In this document: positions 1 to 8,090 of the stretch, in pieces
How the letters are laid out: every line of letters begins with the position of its first letter
Position numbering within the stretch: the stretch's first letter is position 1
NCBI RefSeq assembly: GCF_900128445.1
Contig: NZ_LT671417.1
Coordinates: 124,001 to 188,000, forward strand
Reading direction: 5' to 3'
Length of the DNA: 64,000 bases
Source: Thermophilibacter provencensis
Lineage (GTDB): Bacteria; Actinomycetota; Coriobacteriia; Coriobacteriales; Atopobiaceae
Position numbers and translations under genes: made by a program
Notes under the pieces: model-generated
Told to the model about the DNA's origin: nothing
The model's input: the letters and a program-made list of their open reading frames with translations, nothing else
Databases searched by the model: none

Positions 1-1
1 G

Positions 2-1405
2 CTCGCGCGCCGCCCCGAGGCCCGGTCGTGGTCCGAGGCGCGCCTCTTCGTGGAGCAGGCCCGCCTCATGGCGGACTACGTGGACGACTGCCCCTTTGCC
101 GGAACGTTCTCGAGCTACTTTCCCACCTACGACGCGATGGACGACCGGCAGCTCAGGGGCTACTTCACCTGGCGCGCACACGTGCGCGAGGGCGACATCC
201 AGCAGACCTCGACATCGTTTGCCTATGTGTACCTCTACGAGCTCATTAACGGCATCGGCGTCGAGCCCGGAGAGCAGGGGTTCCGCGCCATCGAGGCGTA
301 CTGGAAGGCATACCGAGAGCTTGACTCGAGCCTCGACCGCTACGTCCGTCCCTGGCTCGTCGACTACGCCGCCTACCATGCGCTTGACCAGCGGCTTGCG
401 CTCCCCTACGCCAACTCGGAACACGACGAGGCGGTCATGGCGCTCATGGGCGCCGAGGCCGACGTCTTGTCCCAGGCGCCCGAGACCCCTCGCAAACGGC
501 ACCGCTCCCCCGCGAGCTTCCCCGTCAATCCCAGCGATGACCAGGTGCTCTTCTCCGCCCTCGACCAGCTCTCGACCTATCGCCCCGCTGGCTCGCGCCT
601 CTATCACGACAGCCCGGATGAGCTTCGCGCCGTTAGCTGTGCCGTCTTTCGGCGGCTCGTACGCTACTATCACACGAACCGCAAGCAGGGCCTCGTGGAG
701 TCGCTCTTCGGCACGCGGCAGACCTTGCCTCACCTCATGTTCGCCTCGGCGGTGTTCTATCCTGCCGGACGGCATGAAGACTGCACCTACGACCTTGGCA
801 GGACCAGGCGCTACGAGTGCAGAAACGGTCTTTGGACCTGCACGGCCCTGCATGACGGAGGCGGGAGGAGCGCCAAGCTCGGCCAGATCCTCAGGGCCGT
901 CGACCGGCAGCTCCGCGTCGCGCTCGACTACCCCCACCCCCTCAAGGAGCACGGGGACCCCAAGTACCTCACGCAGATGATCGAGCGCGTGATCGCAGAG
1001 TACCTTGCATGGAGGCGCGACCATGAGCCCCGACGCGTGGAGATAGACCTCTCAAAGCTCGCGGGCATCCGCTCCGCCGCCGCAGAGACCCGCGAGGCAC
1101 TGCTGATCGACGAGGAGCGCGAGGCGGAGGCCGCGACACGGAGTGGGACCGCAGCGGCGCCCGAGCCCGCCACTGAGCAGGCCGAGAAGGGCGAGGAACT
1201 TGGCCTCACCATCGAGGAGCTGGCCCTTCTCGAGGCCCTCCTCGCCGGACAGGCCCCGAAGGCGGCATCTGCCGACCTGCTTGCCGACGACATCAACGAG
1301 AAGCTCCTCGACCTCGTGGGAGACGTCGTGATCGAGTTTGACGAGACGGGAGCGCCCCGCCTCGTCGAGGACTACGTCGAGGACGTGCGCAAAGCGCTCG
1401 GCTAG
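2..1405 (+). CDS. TerB-N/TerB-C domain protein (5' end outside window)
   Basis: The reading frame is open from base 2, so the true start lies upstream; the first in-window start codon (GTG at 50) falls inside a conserved block and is not the start. The N-terminal part shows the TerB-N pattern (MADYVDDCPFAGTFSSYFP, then YFTWRAHVREG and a YVYLYELINGIG block). The C-terminus (LTIEELALLEALL ... DDINEKLLDLVGD ... EDYVEDVRKAL) fits TerB-C. These domains are known from Ter-associated gene neighbourhoods linked to stress response and DNA processing; no enzymatic activity is established. It is followed after 203 bp by a BrxD-like ATPase and further on by an Lhr-like helicase, which fits a DNA-processing or phage-defence role. 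No catalytic residues can be named. Confidence 0.8.
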   Translation, partial: LARRPEARSWSEARLFVEQARLMADYVDDCPFAGTFSSYFPTYDAMDDRQLRGYFTWRAHVREGDIQQTSTSFAYVYLYELINGIGVEPGEQGFRAIEAYWKAYRELDSSLDRYVRPWLVDYAAYHALDQRLALPYANSEHDEAVMALMGAEADVLSQAPETPRKRHRSPASFPVNPSDDQVLFSALDQLSTYRPAGSRLYHDSPDELRAVSCAVFRRLVRYYHTNRKQGLVESLFGTRQTLPHLMFASAVFYPAGRHEDCTYDLGRTRRYECRNGLWTCTALHDGGGRSAKLGQILRAVDRQLRVALDYPHPLKEHGDPKYLTQMIERVIAEYLAWRRDHEPRRVEIDLSKLAGIRSAAAETREALLIDEEREAEAATRSGTAAAPEPATEQAEKGEELGLTIEELALLEALLAGQAPKAASADLLADDINEKLLDLVGDVVIEFDETGAPRLVEDYVEDVRKALG

Positions 1406-1574
1406 CAGCGGCCCACGAGAACCTCGGACCCATCGGCGAAGCCATAGCCACCGCGCGAGCCTTTGCGTGGGCAATCGCGACCGCCCCCTCGAAAGGCGCA
1501 GCAGCCGCGCAGGAGGCCTGCGACTGCGCACTTCCGCGCAACCCTACGGGAGCCCTTCCATAACCGAACACGTG

Positions 1575-1583
1575 TGCTAGAAT
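1575..1583 (+). promoter_or_regulatory. Extended -10 promoter for the BrxD-like gene
   Basis: TGCTAGAAT at 1575-1583 is a good extended -10 (TGnTANNNT). A weak -35 (TTCCAT, 1556-1561) lies 16 bp upstream. Transcription would start near 1590, before the RBS GGGAGGAG and ATG 1609. It suggests the ATPase can be transcribed separately from the TerB gene. Inference from motif only. Confidence 0.4.
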
Positions 1584-1608
1584 GATTCTTCCACCGGGAG
1601 GAGGGCAC

Positions 1609-2904
1609 ATGACAGACGCACCGAGGGTCCCCAAGCGCATAGCAGCGGTCATCATCAACTCGCTCAAAGGCGGCGTCGTGCCGCGCATCGGTCTGCCCTA
1701 CATCACGGTGGGGCGCGAACGGGAGATCCAGGCGCTCCTGCATGACCTCGACCTCGTGGCGGACGGCGGAGCCAGCTTCCGCTTCCTCGTAGGCCGGTAT
1801 GGCGCGGGCAAGAGCTTCCTCCTGCAGACCATCCGCACGCATGCGATGGGCAACGACTTCGTGGTTGCGGACGCCGACCTCTCCCCCGAGCGGCGCCTCC
1901 AGGGCGGCCAGGGCCAGGGCCTTGCCACCTACCGCGAGCTCATCCGCAACCTCTCCACCAAGACGCGCCCCGAGGGCGGTGCTCTGGCGCTCGTGCTGGA
2001 CCGCTGGGTCGCGGCGCTGCGCGAGCAGCCGGATGCCGAGGCCGCGCTCGCGGCGCAGCTCTCCCCCATCCAGGAACTCGTCTGCGGCTTCGACTTCACG
2101 CAGGTCCTGCGCCTCTACTATCGCGCGAGCCTCGAAGGGAACGATGAGGCGCGCGCGGGCGTGGTCAAGTGGCTGCGCGGCGAGTTTCGCACCAAGACCG
2201 AGGCGCGGGGCGAGCTGGGCGTCAACGCCTGCATCACCGACGACACCTGGTACGAGTACCTCAAGCTCTTCGCGCAGTTCCTCGTGGGAGCCGGCTACAG
2301 GGGCCTCGTCGTTCTCATCGACGAGCTCGTAAACCTCTACAAGATCCCAAACGCCACCTCGCGCCAGTACAACTACGAGAAGATCCTCACCATGTACAAC
2401 GACACGCTCCAGGGCAAGGCGCACCACCTGGGCATCATCATGGGCGGCACGCCGCAGTCCATCGAGGACCGTCGCCGGGGGGTCTTCTCCTACGAGGCGC
2501 TTCGCAGCCGCCTCACGCAGGGACGCTTCGCCAGCGCGGGCCTGGCGGACATGCTCGCGCCGGTCATCCACTTGGAGCCCCTCACCTACGAGGAGCTGCT
2601 CGTCCTCATCGAGAAGCTCGCGGACATCCACGCCGGCTACTTTGGCTACGAGCGCACGCTCACCGAGACGCAGCTCGTAGGCTTCCTCAAAGTGGAGTTC
2701 GGCCGCGTGGGCGCGGACACCCATCTCACGCCGCGCGAGGTCATCCGCGACTTCATCGAGCTTCTCGACATCGTGTGCCAGAACCCCGGGGCGGACGTCG
2801 ACGCGCTTCTCAAGACGGATGAGTTCTCCGGTGCCGTAGCCGCCCCCGTGGCCGCCGCAGGCGAGAAGGACGTCGACGCCGCCTTCGCCGAGTTCACGAT
2901 CTAG
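1609..2904 (+). CDS. BrxD-like (DUF2791) P-loop ATPase
   Basis: A 431-residue protein resembling BrxD, the AAA-type ATPase of BREX type 2 and related defence loci. Visible are the N-terminal GGVVPRIGLPYITVGRERE block, a Walker A (GRYGAGKSF, near residue 60), the family motif FVVADADLSPERR, and a Walker B-like hydrophobic stretch ending in IDELVNLYK. I chose ATG 1609 over the ATG at 1582 because 1609 has a strong RBS (GGGAGGAG) at proper spacing and 1582 precedes the likely transcription start. Its partners are the TerB-N/C gene upstream and the helicase at 3920. Its stop codon overlaps the stop of the convergent lipoprotein gene (TAG 2902-2904 against CTA 2901-2903). Role in loading the helicase or sensing DNA is inference. 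Confidence 0.8.
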   Translation: MTDAPRVPKRIAAVIINSLKGGVVPRIGLPYITVGREREIQALLHDLDLVADGGASFRFLVGRYGAGKSFLLQTIRTHAMGNDFVVADADLSPERRLQGGQGQGLATYRELIRNLSTKTRPEGGALALVLDRWVAALREQPDAEAALAAQLSPIQELVCGFDFTQVLRLYYRASLEGNDEARAGVVKWLRGEFRTKTEARGELGVNACITDDTWYEYLKLFAQFLVGAGYRGLVVLIDELVNLYKIPNATSRQYNYEKILTMYNDTLQGKAHHLGIIMGGTPQSIEDRRRGVFSYEALRSRLTQGRFASAGLADMLAPVIHLEPLTYEELLVLIEKLADIHAGYFGYERTLTETQLVGFLKVEFGRVGADTHLTPREVIRDFIELLDIVCQNPGADVDALLKTDEFSGAVAAPVAAAGEKDVDAAFAEFTI

Positions 2905-3818
2905 GCGCCGCCGTCCACGTCCCACACCTTCTCGATGGCACCGCGCTCGCCCATCACGTATGCCGAATAAACCGGCTCGTCCGGAGCCGTCGCGTTCACC
3001 TCGAGATAGCGAGGCCCCTCCGCATCGTCAGCAAGCTCGTAATAGACACGGCCGTCGCTCGACCATGACACGCAGCAGGGCCGCCCAAAACGCTCCTCGA
3101 AGTCTCTGATGGTCTTCTCGCCCTCGTCGAGAAACGCTGCGGCCTCGCCCGTGTCGGAGATGGCGTCTCCGGCCTCGTAGCGCAGAGGATCGTCGTTCAC
3201 GAGGCGCGTCTCCCACTCCAGGGGATAGCTCAGCCGAAGGTGCAGCCCCGGGCCCTCGGGCCAGTCCGTCTCCCGCGCGTCGTAGAGCATCGCCGAGTAC
3301 GCGTCCTCGGACCACACGATGATCGTGGAGACTCCCTCCCTGGCACTGTTGAAGTCGTCCTCGGTCACGAGCGTCATGAAGCACCAGTAGTTCTTGCCTC
3401 CGAGGGCAATCGAAAAGGTGGTAGAGAGCTCGACGCGACGCTTGCCGTCATCGACCTTCTCGGACTCCATGGGGCGCGTCACTGAGTGAGTATCCAGATA
3501 CTCGACGTGGCCAGAGCAGCCCTCCACGAGCTCTCTGGCCCGCTCGTCAAGATCATCGGCACCTGCACGGGCCTCGGGCGAGAAGAGCCCGACGACCGCG
3601 TCCCGATCGCCCGCCTCAAGGGCGCCGAGAAGCCCCTCCGCCGCATCGAGGCATGCCTGCCCCCGCGGGCTCACGTACTCCTCGCCCGTCACGCGACTTC
3701 CGACATAGCGGACGAGGGAGTCGACGCCCTCCGAGCATCCCCCGCACACGACGGCAGCGAACACGACAAGCAGACAGGCAGCCAGACGTCTGATGCGACC
3801 CGGCCCTCTTCCGAACAT
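2901..3818 (-). CDS. Putative lipoprotein (DUF5104-like)
   Basis: A 305-residue exported protein with a positively charged start, hydrophobic core and lipobox CGGC at residues near 27, so it is probably a lipid-anchored surface protein. ATG 3818 is preceded by a GGAGG RBS; an ATG eight codons upstream has none. The body (DDLDERARELVEG, GKNYWCFMTLVTEDDFN) resembles the DUF5104 family of uncharacterised Gram-positive lipoproteins. It lies on the opposite strand inside the TerB/BrxD/helicase cluster and shares stop-codon bases with the ATPase gene, so it looks like an inserted cargo gene rather than a member of that system. No function can be assigned. Confidence 0.65.
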   Translation of the reverse strand: MFGRGPGRIRRLAACLLVVFAAVVCGGCSEGVDSLVRYVGSRVTGEEYVSPRGQACLDAAEGLLGALEAGDRDAVVGLFSPEARAGADDLDERARELVEGCSGHVEYLDTHSVTRPMESEKVDDGKRRVELSTTFSIALGGKNYWCFMTLVTEDDFNSAREGVSTIIVWSEDAYSAMLYDARETDWPEGPGLHLRLSYPLEWETRLVNDDPLRYEAGDAISDTGEAAAFLDEGEKTIRDFEERFGRPCCVSWSSDGRVYYELADDAEGPRYLEVNATAPDEPVYSAYVMGERGAIEKVWDVDGGA

Positions 3819-3892
3819 GATCGGCCTCCAAAGCTCGGTCAACGGGTTTTCATTTTATCAATCCAACCAAGACCTTCTATCTGGTAACATGA

Positions 3893-3902
3893 AACATATG
3901 TT
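3893..3902. promoter_or_regulatory. Palindrome AACATATGTT in divergent promoter region
   Basis: A perfect 10-bp palindrome lies 17 bp upstream of the helicase ATG, in the AT-rich 100-bp region between the divergent lipoprotein and helicase genes. It could be an operator; no cognate regulator is visible. Confidence 0.25.
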
Positions 3903-3919
3903 CTATTTAGGGGAGGATC

Positions 3920-6280
3920 ATGGGAGTCTTCGATCGATACGCACCGTTTGTGCAGGACTTCATCTACGCGCACGAGTGGGAGAGCCTGCGCGGCATCCAG
4001 GTGGCTGCGGGCGAGGCAATCTTCGACACGGACGACCACGTGCTGCTGTGCGCGTCCACGGCGTCAGGCAAGACCGAGGCAGCCTTCTTCCCCATCCTCT
4101 CGGAGTTCTGGGAGGACCCGCCGGCCTCCGTGGGCGCGCTCTACATAGGGCCCACCAAGGCCCTCATCAACGATCAGTTCTATCGCCTCGAGGAGCTGTG
4201 CGAGGAGGCGGACATCCCCGTCTGGCACTGGCATGGGGACGTCTCCTCCTCGCATAAAGCCAGGCTCATGAAGCGGCCGTCGGGCATCCTGCAGATCACG
4301 CCGGAGTCCCTCGAGGCGCTTCTCATGCGCCGTCACGCCGCCGTTGCCAAGCTCTTCTGCGACCTGCGCTACATCGTCATCGACGAGGTGCACGCGCTGC
4401 TGCGCCAGGACCGCGGAGGACAGTGTCTCTGCCTCATAGAGCGGCTGGCGAGGATCGCGAACGTGCAGCCGCGCCGCATCGGGCTCTCCGCCACCATCGG
4501 CGACCCCGAGGCCGTGGGCGCGTTTCTCGCCACCGGGACCGGCCGCAACTGCGTGATACCTCGCGTGGAGGAGCTGCCACGCGCCTGGCGCATCTCGATG
4601 GAGCACTTCTTCCAAAGTGGCCCCCAAGCCGACGAGTCCCAACCCCAAACCTCAGGCGGATGCGTCGAGGCCGACGTCCTGTCTGTTGAGTCATCGGAGA
4701 CGAGGGCGCTGTCCCCGCACTCGGGCGGCATCGGCGCAGAGGGCGCGCCTGCAGAGCTGCGCGCGGGGATTGTGCCCTCGCCTGACGAGGCCCCTACTGA
4801 CGTGGCGCCCGCCCACGCCGACCCCGGCATGGGCTACATCTTCGAGCACACGCGCGGGCGCAAGTGCCTGATCTTCTCCAATTCCCGCGAGGAGGCCGAG
4901 GAGGTCTGCACCACGCTGCGCGCGTACTGCGAGTTCAACGGGGAGCCAGACCGCTTCCTCATCCATCATGGCAACCTCTCCGCCGCCATCCGCGAGTCGG
5001 CCGAGGAGCAGATGCGTGATGACGCCTCAGACGTCAGCATCGTGGCTACGTCCACGCTTGAGCTGGGGGTGGACATCGGACGGCTTGAGCGGGCGTTTCA
5101 GATTGACGCCCCCTTCACCGTTTCCAGCTTTCTGCAGCGCATGGGGCGCACGGGGCGCCGAGAGCGGCCGCCCGAGATGTGGTTCGTCATGCGGGAGGAC
5201 CAGCCCGAGCCCCGCACGCTCCTGCCCGAAACCCTTCCCTGGAAGCTCCTCCAGGGCATAGCGCTCGTGCAGCTCTACCGGGAAGAGCGCTGGGTAGAGC
5301 CCCCGCGCCTCGATCGGCTGCCCTACAGCCTGCTCTGCCACCAGACGCTCGCCACCCTCGCCTCGGAGGGCGAGCTCTCTCCCGCGCAGCTCGCGAGCCG
5401 CGTGCTCACGCTCACCTACTTCCATCGCGTCACCACCGATGACTTCCGCGAGCTTCTCCGCCACCTCATCCGAAACGACTACGTCGAGCAGACCGAGGGG
5501 GGCGGCCTCATCGTTGGCCTCGCCGGGGAGCGCGTCACGAGCTCCTACAAGTTCTTCGCGGTCTTCCAGGAGAACGTCGAGTACACGGTGCGGTGCGACT
5601 CGACGGAGATCGGAACCCTCTGCGCCCCGCCGCCGCCCGGCGAGAAGGTCGCCATCGCGGGACACGTGTGGGTCGTCGACGAGGTGGACCACGAGCGCCA
5701 TCTGCTCTATGTGACCCAGGTCAAGGGCAAGGTCCCCGCGTACTTTGGCGAAGTCGCCGGGGACGTGAACACGCGCGTGCTCGAGCGGATGAGACGCGTC
5801 CTTGAGGAGCACGCGACCTATCCCTACCTCATGCCACATGCCCGCGCCCGCCTGCGCCAGGCGCGCCACGTTGCGGAGGCCTCCCGCCTCACCGCGAGCC
5901 CTCTCGTCTGTCTGGGCGAGAACGACAAGGAGCAGACCATGTGGTGCCTGCTCCCCTGGCTGGGGAGCTACGCGTTTCTGGCGCTCGAGCGCCTTATCAA
6001 GATCAGGTGTGCCGAGGAGCTGGGCATCAAGGCCTTCAGCTCGTCGCGCCCCTACTTCATCACGTTTGTGATGAAGGCGGACGCGCACGCGTTCTTCTCG
6101 GTGGTGAAGGACGCGGCGGAGCGCCTCACGGACCCGATGGAGCTCCTCTACCCCGCTGAAGTCCCCTACTTCGAGAAGTACGACGAGCTCGTGCCCGAGG
6201 GCCTCATCCGGAAGGGCTTTGCCGAGGGCGTGCTCGACGTGGAGGGCATGAGGGCCCGCGTTGCGCGGTGGCCCCTTTGA
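3920..6280 (+). CDS. Lhr/BrxHI-like superfamily 2 DEAD/DEAH helicase
   Basis: A 786-residue ATP-dependent helicase. Domain 1 has motif I (STASGKTEA, residues about 50-58), motif II as DEVH (IDEVHALL) and motif III SAT (LSATIGDP). Domain 2 has a C-terminal helicase core (IFSNSREEAEEV, STLELGVDIG, QRMGRTGRR). A low-complexity linker of about 75 residues separates the domains. A large C-terminal region after the core fits Lhr-type helicases such as BrxHI of BREX type 2. RBS GGGGAGG precedes ATG 3920. It pairs by context with the BrxD-like ATPase and TerB protein upstream, although the lipoprotein gene on the other strand intervenes. Likely substrate is DNA or DNA/RNA duplex; a defence role is inference. 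Confidence 0.85.
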   Translation: MGVFDRYAPFVQDFIYAHEWESLRGIQVAAGEAIFDTDDHVLLCASTASGKTEAAFFPILSEFWEDPPASVGALYIGPTKALINDQFYRLEELCEEADIPVWHWHGDVSSSHKARLMKRPSGILQITPESLEALLMRRHAAVAKLFCDLRYIVIDEVHALLRQDRGGQCLCLIERLARIANVQPRRIGLSATIGDPEAVGAFLATGTGRNCVIPRVEELPRAWRISMEHFFQSGPQADESQPQTSGGCVEADVLSVESSETRALSPHSGGIGAEGAPAELRAGIVPSPDEAPTDVAPAHADPGMGYIFEHTRGRKCLIFSNSREEAEEVCTTLRAYCEFNGEPDRFLIHHGNLSAAIRESAEEQMRDDASDVSIVATSTLELGVDIGRLERAFQIDAPFTVSSFLQRMGRTGRRERPPEMWFVMREDQPEPRTLLPETLPWKLLQGIALVQLYREERWVEPPRLDRLPYSLLCHQTLATLASEGELSPAQLASRVLTLTYFHRVTTDDFRELLRHLIRNDYVEQTEGGGLIVGLAGERVTSSYKFFAVFQENVEYTVRCDSTEIGTLCAPPPPGEKVAIAGHVWVVDEVDHERHLLYVTQVKGKVPAYFGEVAGDVNTRVLERMRRVLEEHATYPYLMPHARARLRQARHVAEASRLTASPLVCLGENDKEQTMWCLLPWLGSYAFLALERLIKIRCAEELGIKAFSSSRPYFITFVMKADAHAFFSVVKDAAERLTDPMELLYPAEVPYFEKYDELVPEGLIRKGFAEGVLDVEGMRARVARWPL

Positions 6281-6299
6281 GTCGCCAGCGCATAAAAGA

Positions 6300-6333
6300 G
6301 GGCCCGAGCCGCGGGGGTAGACGGCTCGGGCCC
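6300..6333. terminator. 12-bp GC-rich hairpin, terminator of the hydrogenase operon
   Basis: GGGCCCGAGCCG (6300-6311) pairs perfectly with 6322-6333. On the minus strand it is followed by CTCTTTTATG, giving an intrinsic terminator for the hydrogenase operon; it may also serve the convergent helicase gene. Confidence 0.6.
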
Positions 6334-6336
6334 AGA

Positions 6337-6365
6337 CGTGGAAAAGGGACAGTCCCTTTTCCACG
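6337..6365. repeat. REP-like palindrome, copy a
   Basis: 14-bp perfect arms around a single central A, core GGGACAGTCCC with arm CGTGGAAAA. It abuts the stop codon (6366-6368) of the hydrogenase gene. One of a family of at least eight sites in this window. Confidence 0.8.
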
Positions 6366-8090
6366 CTAATGCATAGACCAGGCGTGGTGGTCTGTGTGGA
6401 GGAGCTCCTCCGCGAGCTCGGAGTTGGGCTCGCCCAGGAAGTCCTTGTAGATGGCCTGAATCGCGGGATTCTCGTAGGAGTTGCGGAGCTTGGCCCTGCG
6501 GTCGAGGCCCCAGAGGACGTCGCCACGGACCCCCGCGAGCTCCTCGCCATCGTGGATGGGCTGGCCGCCGCCGCCCGCACAGCCGCCGGGGCAGGCCATG
6601 ACCTCAACGAAGTCGTACTCAACGGCGCCCTCGGCGATGGCATCGAGAAGGAACGCGGTGTTGGCGAGGCCGTGGACGACCGCCACGCGCACCGGCGTGC
6701 CTGCGAGGTCGAACGTGGCCTCCTTCCAGCCATCGAGACCGCGAACCTCGGAGAACGCGTCCGGGCGCGGGGTCTCGCCGGTCACCACGTGATACGCAGT
6801 GCGCAGCGCGGCCTCCATGACGCCGCCGGTGGCGCCGAAGATGACGCCCGCGCCGGTGGCCGTGCCAAGCGGCTGGTCGAACTCCTCCTCGGGCAGCGTG
6901 GTGGCGTCGATGTGCTCGGCGCGAATCATGCGATCAACCTCGCGCGTGGTGAGGGAGACGTCAACGTCCGGGTCCCCGCAGGCGTCGTTCATGACGGGGA
7001 TGGCGACCTCGTGCTTCTTGGCCGTGCACGGCATGATCTCCACGCAGAAGATCTTGTGCGGATCGATTCCCTTGAGCTCGGCGAAGTAGCTCTTGGTCAC
7101 GGCACCGAACATCTGGCCCGGCGACTTGGCGGTTGAGAGCTGGTCGGTGAGCTCGGGGCGGACGGCCTTGACATAGCGCACCCAGCCCGGGCAGCAGGAG
7201 GTGAACATCGGGAACGTGTTCTCCTCGCGATGCGCGAGCTTGTGCAGGAGCTCGGTGCCCTCCTCCATGATGGTGAGGTCGGCCGAGAAGTCCGTGTCGA
7301 AGACGTAGTCAACGCCCATCTGGCGCAGCGCCGCCACAAGACGGCCGACGGTGGCCTCCTCGCGCGGAAGGCCGAGGCTCTCGCCCCAGGCGGCGCGCAC
7401 GGCCGGAGCGATCTGCACCACGACGACCTTCTCCGGGTCGGCGAGGGCGTCGAAGACCTTCTGGGTATCGTCTCGCTCGCGGAGGGCCCCCGTCGGGCAG
7501 TGCGTGATGCACTGCCCGCAGAGGGTGCAGTCGGACTCCTGGATGGTCATGCCCCCGCGGACGTTCACGCTCGTGTGCGTGGCGCGGTTGGCGAGGTCCC
7601 AGACGCCGAGGCCCTGGATCTTCTCGCACACCTGGATGCATCGCAGGCAGTTAATGCACTTGTCGTTGTTGCGGATGAGCGGGAAGCCCTTGTCCCACGG
7701 GTCGTGCATGAGACGCTTCTCGTAGGGAAGCTCGGAGACGCCGAGGTCGGCGGCAAGAGACTGCAGGGAGCAGTTTCCCGAGCGCACGCAGCTCGTGCAC
7801 TCCGAGTCGTGCGTGGCGAGCAGGAGCTCGAGGTTCATGCGGCGCGCGACGCGCACCTTGGGGCTGTTGGTGCGCACGACCATGCCCTCGAGCACGGTGT
7901 TGTTGCAGGCGGCGACGAGCTGGTCGATGCCCTCAATCTCAACCACGCAGACACGGCAGGCGCCGATCTCGTTGAGGTCCTTGAGGTAGCAGAGCGTGGG
8001 GATCTTGATGCCCACGGTGGCGGCGGCGTCGAGGATGGACGTGCCCTCGGCCACGCTCACGGCGCGGCCGTCGATGGTGAGGTTTACCAC
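6366..8090 (-). CDS. [FeFe]-hydrogenase catalytic subunit
   Basis: A 574-residue iron-only hydrogenase that reversibly makes or oxidises H2. All cofactor motifs are present in order: N-terminal [2Fe-2S] cysteines (C34, C45, C48, C62), His-Cys3 [4Fe-4S] site (H94, C98, C101, C107), two ferredoxin clusters (C145/148/151/155 and C188/191/194/198), and the three H-cluster signatures TSCCPGW (297-303), MPCTAKKHE (353-361) and MACPGGCAGGGGQP (from 498). The start is GTG 8090, whose bases overlap the stop of the upstream gene (GTGGTAA), so translation is probably coupled. Partner is the GltD/NuoF-like flavoprotein, which suggests NAD(P)-linked hydrogen metabolism as in the glutamate-synthase-linked group A2 hydrogenases. 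Cytoplasmic; no signal peptide. Confidence 0.93.
   Translation of the reverse strand: MVNLTIDGRAVSVAEGTSILDAAATVGIKIPTLCYLKDLNEIGACRVCVVEIEGIDQLVAACNNTVLEGMVVRTNSPKVRVARRMNLELLLATHDSECTSCVRSGNCSLQSLAADLGVSELPYEKRLMHDPWDKGFPLIRNNDKCINCLRCIQVCEKIQGLGVWDLANRATHTSVNVRGGMTIQESDCTLCGQCITHCPTGALRERDDTQKVFDALADPEKVVVVQIAPAVRAAWGESLGLPREEATVGRLVAALRQMGVDYVFDTDFSADLTIMEEGTELLHKLAHREENTFPMFTSCCPGWVRYVKAVRPELTDQLSTAKSPGQMFGAVTKSYFAELKGIDPHKIFCVEIMPCTAKKHEVAIPVMNDACGDPDVDVSLTTREVDRMIRAEHIDATTLPEEEFDQPLGTATGAGVIFGATGGVMEAALRTAYHVVTGETPRPDAFSEVRGLDGWKEATFDLAGTPVRVAVVHGLANTAFLLDAIAEGAVEYDFVEVMACPGGCAGGGGQPIHDGEELAGVRGDVLWGLDRRAKLRNSYENPAIQAIYKDFLGEPNSELAEELLHTDHHAWSMH

Noticed and set aside
6300-6365. REP a and the adjacent hairpin as a riboswitch
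   Set aside because: They are simple perfect stems lying between convergent gene ends, with no leader position.
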